Origin: JAALKW01 sp963974485 | GTDB lineage: Bacteria > Pseudomonadota > Gammaproteobacteria > Legionellales > Legionellaceae | Reading direction: 5' to 3' | Assembly (NCBI GenBank): GCA_963974485.1 | Contig: CAXBBS010000003.1 | Location: 62,001 to 126,000 of the forward strand | Length of the DNA: 64,000 nt | Shown: piece by piece, positions 53,466 to 62,018 of the stretch | Position numbering within the stretch: the first letter of the stretch is position 1 | How the letters are laid out: every line of letters begins with the position of its first letter | Translations under genes and position numbers: made by a program | The notes under the pieces: generated by a model | What the model saw: the letters and a program-made list of their open reading frames with translations, nothing else | What the model was told of the DNA's origin: nothing | The model's database searches: none

Positions 53466-53480
53466 GCTCCAATCATAAGC

Positions 53481-53504
53481 GAGCATACGTAAGCGTATGC
53501 TCGA
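53481..53504 (+). terminator. Hairpin after the Ser/Pro-rich gene
   Basis: A perfect 10-bp inverted repeat, CGAGCATACG and CGTATGCTCG, with loop TAAG, 15 bases after the stop codon. There is no T-tract. Confidence 0.5.
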
Positions 53505-53585
53505 CAAGCCCCACCATCAGCTGTACTATCAAAAAAGCAATCATTGCAAGATGTAATATGTTTTCATATCGTACAGGGACTCACG

Positions 53586-54839
53586 ATGAAAAAAAAACCT
53601 ATGACGCTGATGATCATCGGTCTTAGTATCGTTTTTGGTGGTTTAATCGCTTTTAATCTAGGTAAAAGTATTGTAATCAAATACTTTTTTTCTCATTACA
53701 AAGCACCTGCCGTAACGGTCGCATCGGTGACTGTAGCTGAACAAGCTTGGAAACCAAGCATTCATGCCGTAGGCGATTTTGTTGCGGTTCATGGTGTTGA
53801 TATCAATTCAGAAGCATCGGGCAATGTGGTTGCGATTCATTTTAAATCAGGTGAAACTGTTGATGCCCATAAGCCACTGATTGATATTGAAGACGGCGTT
53901 GATCAAGCCCGTTTAAACTTTAATCTGGCTGATCTAGCGCTTCAAGATATCAATTATCAACGCCAGTTGACCCTCATCAAACGCGGCGCAACATCAAAAG
54001 CAGATGTCGATGTTGCTAAAGCACAATTTTTAGAAGCCAAAGCAAACGTCGAACAAACCCAAGCTACGATCAGCCAAAAGCATATTCACACGCCGTTTGC
54101 CGGTAAACTAGGCATTCGCTTGGTTAATTTAGGGGAATTTATCACGCCCGGGCAAACCAGTATTGTAACCTTGCAATCCATGGACCCCTTGTTTCTTCAG
54201 TTTTATGTCCCAGAACATCAACGTTCTAAAATACATCTTAATCAAAATATTTTGTTTTCTATCGAGCCTCAAACTCATTTGGTTTTTTCTGGAAAAATTA
54301 CGGCCATCAACGCTAAAGTGGATCCAAAAACACATAATATTCAGGTACAAGCAACGCTACCCAATTGCCCGATGAACGTCCTTGATACGTTAAGCGACAC
54401 GAGCACAAACACAAACTCAGATTTGGTACACTATCAAAAAATACCCTACAGCAACCGTGTACTGGTCACCTGCAATACCGAACGAAACACACAAAACAAA
54501 CTCGAACATTATGCGTTTATCCCTGGGATGTTTGCTTCCATCGACATCGAACAACCTATAATACCTCACGCTTTAGTTCTACCCACAACCGCTATTTCAT
54601 ATAGTTTATACGGTAATTCTGTGTTTCTTATTCAAGAACAAACCAAAAAAAATAAAAAACAATCTTTAGTTGTAAAACGTATATTTGTAACCACCGGTGA
54701 CGAAAAAGATAATCAAGTGGTTATCACACAAGGCCTAAAAGCAGGTCAAGAAGTGGTGAGTGCGGGCGAAATCAAATTACAAGACAACACCCCGATTGTG
54801 ATTAATAACGAGGTTCAATTAAAGATAGGTCAACCATGA
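53586..54839 (+). CDS. RND efflux periplasmic adaptor (membrane-fusion protein)
   Basis: A 417-aa HlyD/AcrA-family adaptor. An N-terminal membrane anchor (~residues 5-27) is followed by a lipoyl/barrel-sandwich half-motif (DINSEASGNVVAIHFKSGE), a short helical hairpin (ADLALQDINYQRQLTLIKRGATSKADVDVAKAQFLEA shape, Ala-rich), the second lipoyl half (HIHTPFAGKLGIRLVNLGE) and beta-barrel domains. It links the inner-membrane pump encoded next to an outer-membrane channel not present here. AGGGA precedes the ATG at 53586. Confidence 0.92.
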   Translation: MKKKPMTLMIIGLSIVFGGLIAFNLGKSIVIKYFFSHYKAPAVTVASVTVAEQAWKPSIHAVGDFVAVHGVDINSEASGNVVAIHFKSGETVDAHKPLIDIEDGVDQARLNFNLADLALQDINYQRQLTLIKRGATSKADVDVAKAQFLEAKANVEQTQATISQKHIHTPFAGKLGIRLVNLGEFITPGQTSIVTLQSMDPLFLQFYVPEHQRSKIHLNQNILFSIEPQTHLVFSGKITAINAKVDPKTHNIQVQATLPNCPMNVLDTLSDTSTNTNSDLVHYQKIPYSNRVLVTCNTERNTQNKLEHYAFIPGMFASIDIEQPIIPHALVLPTTAISYSLYGNSVFLIQEQTKKNKKQSLVVKRIFVTTGDEKDNQVVITQGLKAGQEVVSAGEIKLQDNTPIVINNEVQLKIGQP

Positions 54840-57800
54840 ATCTCACAGATCTATTTATTAAGCGACCTGTTCTTTCGCTGGTTGTTAGCCTTTTAATTTT
54901 ACTCTTTGGTCTCAACTCGTTACTTGATCTATCCATTCGCCAATATCCCAAGATGGACAACACCGTTATCACCGTAACCACAAGCTACCCTGGAGCTGAT
55001 TCAAACTTAATTGCCGGTTTTATTACAACGCCTATCGAAAGTGCCATAGCCAGTGCCGAAGGTATTGATTACATGACTTCAAGTAGCACACAAGGCACGA
55101 GCACCATCACACTTAATATCAAGCTTGGCTTTAACTCCCAAATTTCATTCACCGATGTCATGAGTAAAGTTCAACAAACGCTCAACCAACTACCTGCTGA
55201 ATCACAAGCTCCCGTGATTATTAAAAGCTCCGATACTTCAACAGATTTACTGTATTTAAGTTTGAATAGTCAAGACATGACCGCTCAGCAAATTACAGAT
55301 TATGCAACACGCGTCGTGAAACCTCAGCTTGAAACCGTGACTGGCGTATCAAAAGCTGAAATTTTGGGTGGACAAACGTATGCCATGCGTATTTTTATGG
55401 ATCCGGTCAAAATGGCCGCCCTTCATGTTACCCCGGCGGATGTTAGCCATATTTTACGTGATAATAATTTTCTAACAGCTGCAGGCCGTACCAAAAGTGA
55501 TTACGTTGCTATCAGCGTGCGTGCCAACACCGATTTAAACACCACAGAACAATTTAAACAATTGATTGTTCGAAGTAACCACGGCTTAACGATTAGATTA
55601 GGTGATATTGCACGGGTTGAATTAGGCTCACAAAATTACGACTCATCGGTCAACTTTGATGGGAAAAAAGCGGTATTTATTGGTATCACCCCAACGCCCA
55701 GTGCGAATCCACTCAATGTAATCAACGAAGTTAGACAAGCTTTTCAAGCGATTTTACCCCAATTCCCGCCTTCGCTCACAGGCATGGTTGTTTACGATGC
55801 CACTGACTTTATACGCGCCTCGATCGATGAAGTGCTTGCGACGATTCTTGAAGCAGCAACGATTGTGATTCTTGTGATTTTTTTCTTTTTAGGCTCGTTT
55901 CGAGCGGTACTGATTCCCATTGTTACGATTCCACTCTCACTGATTGGCGTATGTACGTTTATGTTGTTTTTAGGTTACTCGATAAACTTGCTTACTCTGC
56001 TCGCCTTCGTGCTTGCCATCGGCCTTGTGGTCGATGATGCCATCGTCGTGGTCGAAAACGTACACCGGCACATTGAAGAAGGAAAAACGCCGTTTGATGC
56101 AGCAATCATGGGCGCGCGTGAAATCGCAACACCTGTTATCGCCATGACCATCACGCTCGCGGCGGTGTATGCACCGATTGGTTTTATGTCGGGACTGACG
56201 GGCGCATTATTCAAAGAATTTGCGTTCACGCTTGCCTCAGCGGTGATTATTTCAGGCATCATTGCACTCACACTCTCACCCATGATGTGTTCTAAAATTC
56301 TTTCGTCTGATATGAACAAAGGCCGTATCACACAACGTATCGACGGGATATTTCAAAATCTACGCGTACACTACAAACATGGGTTACACCGGCTACTTAA
56401 TTCACGTGAAATCATGTTAGTTTTTGCCGCCGTCGTTTTACTAATGCTACCTTATTTATACCTAACAACACCCAAAGAAACAGCACCTGAAGAAGATCAA
56501 GGTTTCTTTTTTGTGGTAGGTATGGCACCACAATCAGCCACACTTAAATACGTTGAGGCGTTTACCCAACCGTTTGAAAAAATATTTAATCATATTCCAG
56601 AAAAAGAACATTATTTTATTATCAATTCAGCAACCCCCGTATCAGGTCTTGTACTTAAACCCTGGGGTGAGCGCAAGAGAAGTCAATTTCAACTAAAAAA
56701 ACCGTTACAAGAAGCATTAAATACCGTTGCAGGCCTCAAATCCTTTGCCATGATCCCACCCTCCCTGCCTGGAGGTGGCGGTGGACCACCGATTCAATTT
56801 GCCATCAAAACAAGCAATGATTTTCAGAGTCTGTATGATGTTTCAACCACACTCATGAATAAAGCAAAAGACAGCGGCTTATTTATTTATTTAGATAACA
56901 CGTTGAAATTTAATCAGCCCGAAATTGAGCTGAAAATAAACCGCGCCAAAGCAGCTGATTTAGGTTTAGACATGAAACAAATAGGCAACAGCCTGAGCAG
57001 TGCCCTCTCCGGTGGATACACCAATTATTTCAATTTAGAAGGACGCAGTTATCAAGTTATTCCTAAGCTTGAACGAAAGTTTAGACTGAATGCCGAACAA
57101 CTCGGAGAAATTTATATTCGAACCATGAACGGCACCATGGTACCCCTTTCGACCGTTGTAACGCCTGTCGAAAAAACACAGCCTAACGCCATCACACATT
57201 TTCAACAACTGAACTCAACCACCCTGCAAGGCATGATGCGACCCGGAACAACCCTCGGTCAAGCGCTTGATTTTTTACATACGGCCGCCAAGGATAGCTT
57301 GCCTCAAGGCTTCGATTTTGATTTTGGTGGCCAATCACGGCAATTTATGCAAGAAGGTAATTCGCTTGTGTTTGCTTTCTTCTTATCGATTATTATTATT
57401 TTTCTTGTGTTATCAGCCCAATACGAAAGTTTTCGTGATCCTCTGATTATTTTAATCAGTGTACCTATGTCGCTCTGTGGTGCGCTGATTCCTCTCAACT
57501 TAGGTGCTGCCAGTATTAATATTTATACCCAAGTCGGATTAATTACATTGATTGGACTCATCAGTAAACACGGTATCTTAATCGTTGATTTTGCCAATCA
57601 CCTGCAACGCACAAAAAAACTATCACGACGCGAGGCGGTTGAAGAAGCAGCAAGCATTCGCCTACGCCCTATTCTTATGACCACCGCCGCCATGGTTTTT
57701 GGCGTACTCCCACTCCTCATCGCCTCAGGCGCTGGTGCGGTCAGTCGCTTTGATATTGGGCTTGTGATTGCTTCTGGCTTATTAATAGGCACCGCGTTTA

Positions 57801-57865
57801 CGCTGTTTGTCGTGCCAACCATGTATACATATTTAGCCACAGATCATACGCAAGATGATTTGTAA
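54836..57865 (+). CDS. RND family efflux transporter, HAE-1 type inner-membrane pump
   Basis: A 1009-aa, 12-helix proton-driven pump of the AcrB/MexB superfamily. Seen: the start MNLTDLFIKRPVLS, helix-4 region with the paired aspartates LAIGLVVDDAIVVVENVHRH, GGGGGPPIQFAI in the docking region, and the C-terminal SKHGILIVDFANHLQ with RLRPILMTTAAMVFGVLP. It is coupled to the adaptor by a 4-base overlap. No TolC-like gene is adjacent, so a shared outer channel is likely. Substrates cannot be predicted reliably. Confidence 0.95.
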   Translation: MNLTDLFIKRPVLSLVVSLLILLFGLNSLLDLSIRQYPKMDNTVITVTTSYPGADSNLIAGFITTPIESAIASAEGIDYMTSSSTQGTSTITLNIKLGFNSQISFTDVMSKVQQTLNQLPAESQAPVIIKSSDTSTDLLYLSLNSQDMTAQQITDYATRVVKPQLETVTGVSKAEILGGQTYAMRIFMDPVKMAALHVTPADVSHILRDNNFLTAAGRTKSDYVAISVRANTDLNTTEQFKQLIVRSNHGLTIRLGDIARVELGSQNYDSSVNFDGKKAVFIGITPTPSANPLNVINEVRQAFQAILPQFPPSLTGMVVYDATDFIRASIDEVLATILEAATIVILVIFFFLGSFRAVLIPIVTIPLSLIGVCTFMLFLGYSINLLTLLAFVLAIGLVVDDAIVVVENVHRHIEEGKTPFDAAIMGAREIATPVIAMTITLAAVYAPIGFMSGLTGALFKEFAFTLASAVIISGIIALTLSPMMCSKILSSDMNKGRITQRIDGIFQNLRVHYKHGLHRLLNSREIMLVFAAVVLLMLPYLYLTTPKETAPEEDQGFFFVVGMAPQSATLKYVEAFTQPFEKIFNHIPEKEHYFIINSATPVSGLVLKPWGERKRSQFQLKKPLQEALNTVAGLKSFAMIPPSLPGGGGGPPIQFAIKTSNDFQSLYDVSTTLMNKAKDSGLFIYLDNTLKFNQPEIELKINRAKAADLGLDMKQIGNSLSSALSGGYTNYFNLEGRSYQVIPKLERKFRLNAEQLGEIYIRTMNGTMVPLSTVVTPVEKTQPNAITHFQQLNSTTLQGMMRPGTTLGQALDFLHTAAKDSLPQGFDFDFGGQSRQFMQEGNSLVFAFFLSIIIIFLVLSAQYESFRDPLIILISVPMSLCGALIPLNLGAASINIYTQVGLITLIGLISKHGILIVDFANHLQRTKKLSRREAVEEAASIRLRPILMTTAAMVFGVLPLLIASGAGAVSRFDIGLVIASGLLIGTAFTLFVVPTMYTYLATDHTQDDL

Positions 57866-58434
57866 AACTGCATAAGACGAATGACGGCCGTCAACGTGAC
57901 TAAACACGTGAAGACACAAGCAAGTAAATTAAACGCACTAGGAAAAAGCATCATCGCAATAAAAAAACAAAAGGCCTCAGCGCGCTCCATAATCCCAGGA
58001 CTATAATGAAAGCCTTTCTGAGATCCATTCTCTGAAAAAACCCCCACCACGAGAAAACTCGTGATACATAACAGCATGCTGCCTAGCATCAACAAACACC
58101 CTAAACCACGTTCAGCTGGAACAACACACCACAAAGCAAAGACCACAACAAACTCAACCAACCGATCGGTCATGATATCCAAAACCGTTCCCCAATCGGT
58201 TGATTGATGATTTAAACGCGCCAACGTACCATCCAAGGTGTCACAATAGCCCGACAACAAAAATAAAATAATAGCCGGCAGCACCTGATGCATGACTAAG
58301 GCTGGTAACACAAGCAGCCCTAAAAATCCTGAACACAAAGTCACTTGATTGGGCGTAATCAAATCACGCATGTGAGCAGCAAGAGGATCAACCAAAAACT
58401 GTTGATAATACGTTCGAACATAATGCTCAATCAT
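57844..58434 (-). CDS. CDP-alcohol phosphatidyltransferase
   Basis: A 196-aa membrane enzyme of phospholipid synthesis with about six helices. The catalytic signature D-x2-D-G-x2-A-R-x8-G-x3-D-x3-D is complete: CDTLDGTLARLNHQSTDWG followed by TVLDIMTDR. Substrate alcohol (glycerophosphate, inositol phosphate, serine or choline) is undetermined; an atypical member, since the standard PgsA lies usually by uvrC. Its 3' end overlaps the RND gene by 22 bases in convergent orientation. Confidence 0.85.
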   Translation of the reverse strand: MIEHYVRTYYQQFLVDPLAAHMRDLITPNQVTLCSGFLGLLVLPALVMHQVLPAIILFLLSGYCDTLDGTLARLNHQSTDWGTVLDIMTDRLVEFVVVFALWCVVPAERGLGCLLMLGSMLLCITSFLVVGVFSENGSQKGFHYSPGIMERAEAFCFFIAMMLFPSAFNLLACVFTCLVTLTAVIRLMQFYKSSCV

Positions 58435-58655
58435 GGAGCTATCCTAGCATGTGAAAATTTCTATAGTACACGTACTTCGCCCCATTCACATCATCATTCA
58501 CATCCTAATCGCTGATAGGCTACGACAGGCCGAGCGTGCATCTAAGTTGGCATCTAAATGCGTAGGGCTTTCTTAAATTTAAACATAAGTATCCGCTATT
58601 CAAGCGATACATACCCATGTATAGTCTGTACTTTATATTTTTAAAGGATTAAAAA

Positions 58656-59444
58656 ATGAAAAAACTACACGTGATAAGTTTGCTCGCCGCACTTTCAAAT
58701 CCACTGCATGCAGGAAGTATGGGATCCGATGAAATAGCTAGTTTTGATGGCGCCTACCTTGGTGTGGGTACCGGTTTTATTAGTTTATTTAATAACGATA
58801 ATTTTAGAACTCAGCGCTCCAACAGCACAAGAGTAGCCGGTGGCGGAGAAGTGAATCGATACACCGATACGGCCATACAGTTTAATGGTAACTTAGGTTA
58901 TGGGAAAATGATGCCCAAAAAAACCTACCTAGGTGCCAAGGCTTCCATTTATTATTCACCAATACAACTGGCCGGGGAAACTAATTATTCAATACCACTC
59001 GGTACAAATGTTATTACTGGCACGAACACCATTCGAACCAATTTAAAACCTATTTATAATATTGATGGCGTATTAGGTTATGAACTATTTCCGCATTTAC
59101 TCTCTTTCGTTGAAGCCGGTGTAAGCTTTTCAAACGTTACTCGTAACTATGAGTTTTCAAGATCGTATGCCAACCTGACAACGCCTGCTGACACCTTCAG
59201 ATACAGTTATCTTTTAAATTTAAATGCGTATAAAACCAGTTATAACGTGGGCGTCGGTCTTAATTATCTTCTGCATGACAATTTCTTTTTGTCGTTTGAA
59301 GTTTTATATAATGACCTTAGCAAACGCACAGGTGAATCTTCAACACTTATGGGTGACACCGGCGTGAGTGAACGACAATCAAGAACCGTATACAGTAATG
59401 CTGTTTCGGCATTTGCCAGTGCATCCTATCTGTTTAATATCTAA
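58656..59444 (+). CDS. Outer-membrane beta-barrel protein (OmpA/opacity-like)
   Basis: A 262-aa protein with a signal peptide (MKKLHVISLLAALSNPLHA) and mature start GSMG. The body has alternating-strand segments (GAYLGVGTGFISLF, FNGNLGYGKMM, YLGAKASIYYSP, VGVGLNYLLHDNFFLSFEVLYN) and ends FASASYLFNI, close to the final aromatic barrel signature. It is likely an 8-stranded surface protein. AAAGGA lies seven bases before the ATG. Upstream, GCATCTAA occurs twice, 11 bases apart (58539 and 58550), a possible regulator site. Confidence 0.75.
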   Translation: MKKLHVISLLAALSNPLHAGSMGSDEIASFDGAYLGVGTGFISLFNNDNFRTQRSNSTRVAGGGEVNRYTDTAIQFNGNLGYGKMMPKKTYLGAKASIYYSPIQLAGETNYSIPLGTNVITGTNTIRTNLKPIYNIDGVLGYELFPHLLSFVEAGVSFSNVTRNYEFSRSYANLTTPADTFRYSYLLNLNAYKTSYNVGVGLNYLLHDNFFLSFEVLYNDLSKRTGESSTLMGDTGVSERQSRTVYSNAVSAFASASYLFNI

Positions 59445-59475
59445 TTTAGGTATTATTTGCCGCTCATCTTGATGC

Positions 59476-60690
59476 TTACACGTTGTGCGGCAACACAGGA
59501 TTTTCGCTCTCAGATTCACGTTGTGCAATAGGCCGATAAAATAAACGAGAGCTTTGAGCCAACAACCTCTCTTCGGCTCGATGAACAAAACACATGCCCT
59601 CTTGCGCAGAATCATCCTGACTACGCGGTGAAAGATAAGAAAATACACGCCCTAATAATTCAGGTATTAATAGCTCACAAAAGCTCCTGTGCTCATCGGC
59701 CACTTCATCACGATGTGCTGGATAAGCCGCTTGCAACATAAAAATACACGTTAAATTCAACAGGCAGCGGTGCTTATGTCGTGCACGTGCATTTGCATCA
59801 CCATAAAAATCATGTTGTTTTGCATGTTTAATCACGTCAGGAATCAAACTCAACACATCTTCTGCCTGATAATTATGAACAGTAACCGCCAAACGAAATA
59901 ACTCATTCGATTCATTTGGTGTGACTTCCTCATGAACCCATGCCCTTAGGCTCGGAATGCTCAATAAGAATTTAATATCAGCATGCAACTCAGGCGAGTT
60001 ACGACGAATCAAATTGCGTAACATATAAAAACACAAAGCAAGTTCAGTAGGATCCTGAAAATCTAACGCTTCATGCTGCCTTAGTCTTAAGGCATGTAAG
60101 CGCTCATTGATAAAAGTATGTGTGTGGTTAGCATATTGCTTTTCATAATGATCGGCAATTGCGAGCACGTTAGGAAACATCAGTAACCGCTGAATAATCG
60201 CTACATCCCCCCCCTTTAAAGCTTGCGTCATGCATGGCAAAGGATAAAATTCACGGCTGACGCGCTCATTTTCCAGCATGAGATTTATCATATCAAGATT
60301 GCTAGCTATCATAGCCATCAGCAAAAAACTGGTTGGATTTGACTCAACAAGCGCATAAACCATTGGCTCTTGAAATAAGCGCTTAACCACCGCCACATGC
60401 CCTTCTTTGACAGCCCCCCGAAGCGCATGATCATCCGAAGAAAAACGGTAAGTCGCACACGTTAATAAAAAATCAACATGATCTAACAACCCCATTTCTG
60501 CAACAATACGTAATGGTGTATACGCTTCTTTAGTCGTCACATCATAGATATTGGCTTCTTGATTTTGTTCTGAGCGAAAACAATACTTAGCCTTAAGATA
60601 AACACTCGTCACATAGAGTTCATCCGTACGACGCGCATCGATAAAAGCCATCAGCTCTGGATGCTGATGAAGGCTTACTTCAGTAAACAT
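59476..60690 (-). CDS. Ankyrin-repeat protein with C-terminal F-box-like segment, tandem paralogue 1
   Basis: A 404-aa soluble protein without signal peptide. Residues ~50-185 hold four degenerate ankyrin repeats (YTPLRIVAEMGLLDHVDFLL, HALRGAVKEGHVAVVKRLF, MAMIASNLDMINLMLEN, MTQALKGGDVAIIQRLL). Residues ~340-386 hold an F-box-like segment (LIPELLGRVFSYLSPRS, later AQSSRLFYR). Ankyrin plus F-box-like architectures in Legionellales are typical of secreted effectors that use host SCF ubiquitin ligases. The last ~115 residues before the tail are encoded by a 344-bp block identical to that in the upstream paralogue at 60720-61925. The F-box call is by pattern only. Confidence 0.7.
   Translation of the reverse strand: MFTEVSLHQHPELMAFIDARRTDELYVTSVYLKAKYCFRSEQNQEANIYDVTTKEAYTPLRIVAEMGLLDHVDFLLTCATYRFSSDDHALRGAVKEGHVAVVKRLFQEPMVYALVESNPTSFLLMAMIASNLDMINLMLENERVSREFYPLPCMTQALKGGDVAIIQRLLMFPNVLAIADHYEKQYANHTHTFINERLHALRLRQHEALDFQDPTELALCFYMLRNLIRRNSPELHADIKFLLSIPSLRAWVHEEVTPNESNELFRLAVTVHNYQAEDVLSLIPDVIKHAKQHDFYGDANARARHKHRCLLNLTCIFMLQAAYPAHRDEVADEHRSFCELLIPELLGRVFSYLSPRSQDDSAQEGMCFVHRAEERLLAQSSRLFYRPIAQRESESENPVLPHNV
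59537..59880 (-). repeat. 344-bp perfect repeat, copy 1 (F-box-like C-terminal module)
   Basis: Identical base for base to 60781-61124 (offset 1244), bounded by mismatches at 59536 (A versus G) and 59881 (A versus G). It encodes residues ~271-384 of the 404-aa protein. Confidence 0.92.
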
Positions 60691-60719
60691 AAAATAACTC
60701 TCTTGATTGATTGATTTAT

Positions 60720-61925
60720 TTAATTAACGTGCATCGTACCTAGCGATTCATGCTCTTTCTTTTCTACTTCAATATGTCGGTAAAATAAACGAGAGCTTTG
60801 AGCCAACAACCTCTCTTCGGCTCGATGAACAAAACACATGCCCTCTTGCGCAGAATCATCCTGACTACGCGGTGAAAGATAAGAAAATACACGCCCTAAT
60901 AATTCAGGTATTAATAGCTCACAAAAGCTCCTGTGCTCATCGGCCACTTCATCACGATGTGCTGGATAAGCCGCTTGCAACATAAAAATACACGTTAAAT
61001 TCAACAGGCAGCGGTGCTTATGTCGTGCACGTGCATTTGCATCACCATAAAAATCATGTTGTTTTGCATGTTTAATCACGTCAGGAATCAAACTCAACAC
61101 ATCTTCTGCCTGATAATTATGAACGGTTAAGGCTGAAAGAAATAAATCATTTGCTCGGCCCAGCGTCACGGGTCCATGCGCGATAGCTTTAACCCTGGGT
61201 ATATTCAATAAAAACTTAATATCAGCATTAAACTTAGATGCGTTACGCATGATTAAATGTCGTAGCATGTAAAAACATAACTCAGCTTCATTTAAATCAA
61301 CGTCAAACCCATATTGCTGGGAAGCTCGTTCACGCATGCCTTCAAGTTTTTCACCGATAAATTCAAGTAGATTCGCTTGATTAGATACATCCCTATGATG
61401 ATCAGCGCGTGCAAAACATTGGGAATAAGAAAAAAGTCGCTTCATGAGCATCGGGTTTAAAGCTCGGGATGCTCTATCAAACATCTCTGGCCATCGACGC
61501 ATAAATACCTGCTCAACCTCAGGCATCTCAAGTAAGCAATGAAGAATAGCTGGATGCTCTTCTTGTATCGCCATGATAAGTGCAGAATAGATAGATGAAG
61601 CATCCAAATCTGTTAAATATTGCTCTAAAATATAAGCTACAATCGCTAACTGACCGCTCTGAGTAGCTTTTATTAAGGCTTGAGGAGCCTCTTCATTCGG
61701 TATGAATATCTCCATTTGCTCTAGAATTTTGACATGCTCAAGAAGCCCCACGCCCGAGGCAATCACAAAGGGAGATAAATGCTCACTAAACCTAGAAATA
61801 CCGTTCATCACACGGTAATGATCACGTAAGTTTTGCGCTAAAAACTTACGTTCCGAGTTATTTTCAGCTCGAAAAAACGCATGTAGATCAGGATATTGAC
61901 TGATCTCATTGAGACTAAACATCAT
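60720..61925 (-). CDS. Ankyrin-repeat protein with C-terminal F-box-like segment, tandem paralogue 2
   Basis: A 401-aa paralogue of the 59476-60690 product with the same plan: N-terminal segment with PDLHAFFRAE (compare PELMAFIDAR), degenerate ankyrin repeats (~50-180: SPFVIASGVGLLEHVKILE, ALIKATQSGQLAIVAYIL, ALIMAIQEEHPAILHCLLE), a middle helical region with LCFYMLRHLIMRN, and the F-box-like segment at ~337-383 encoded by the shared 344-bp block. The short C-terminal tails differ (IEVEKKEHESLG here). It starts at the first of two ATGs. The genes are 29 bases apart and probably co-transcribed. Effector role inferred. Confidence 0.7.
   Translation of the reverse strand: MMFSLNEISQYPDLHAFFRAENNSERKFLAQNLRDHYRVMNGISRFSEHLSPFVIASGVGLLEHVKILEQMEIFIPNEEAPQALIKATQSGQLAIVAYILEQYLTDLDASSIYSALIMAIQEEHPAILHCLLEMPEVEQVFMRRWPEMFDRASRALNPMLMKRLFSYSQCFARADHHRDVSNQANLLEFIGEKLEGMRERASQQYGFDVDLNEAELCFYMLRHLIMRNASKFNADIKFLLNIPRVKAIAHGPVTLGRANDLFLSALTVHNYQAEDVLSLIPDVIKHAKQHDFYGDANARARHKHRCLLNLTCIFMLQAAYPAHRDEVADEHRSFCELLIPELLGRVFSYLSPRSQDDSAQEGMCFVHRAEERLLAQSSRLFYRHIEVEKKEHESLGTMHVN
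60781..61124 (-). repeat. 344-bp perfect repeat, copy 2 (F-box-like C-terminal module)
   Basis: Exact duplicate of 59537-59880. The gene parts upstream of the block are clearly related but much more diverged, so the block was probably homogenised recently. Confidence 0.92.
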
Positions 61926-62018
61926 GTGAACGATACCGGCGAAATTAAAGTCTCAATTATTATCCATTAAATATGATCAAAAAACAATCATAACTCACAA
62001 TGTAGCCTATAATATAGC

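Noticed and set aside
52682..53476. Minus-strand open frame of 264 codons opposite the Ser/Pro-rich gene
   Set aside because: The plus-strand protein has internal amino-acid repeats and a well-placed start, while the minus-strand frame mirrors low-complexity codons and has no convincing domain.
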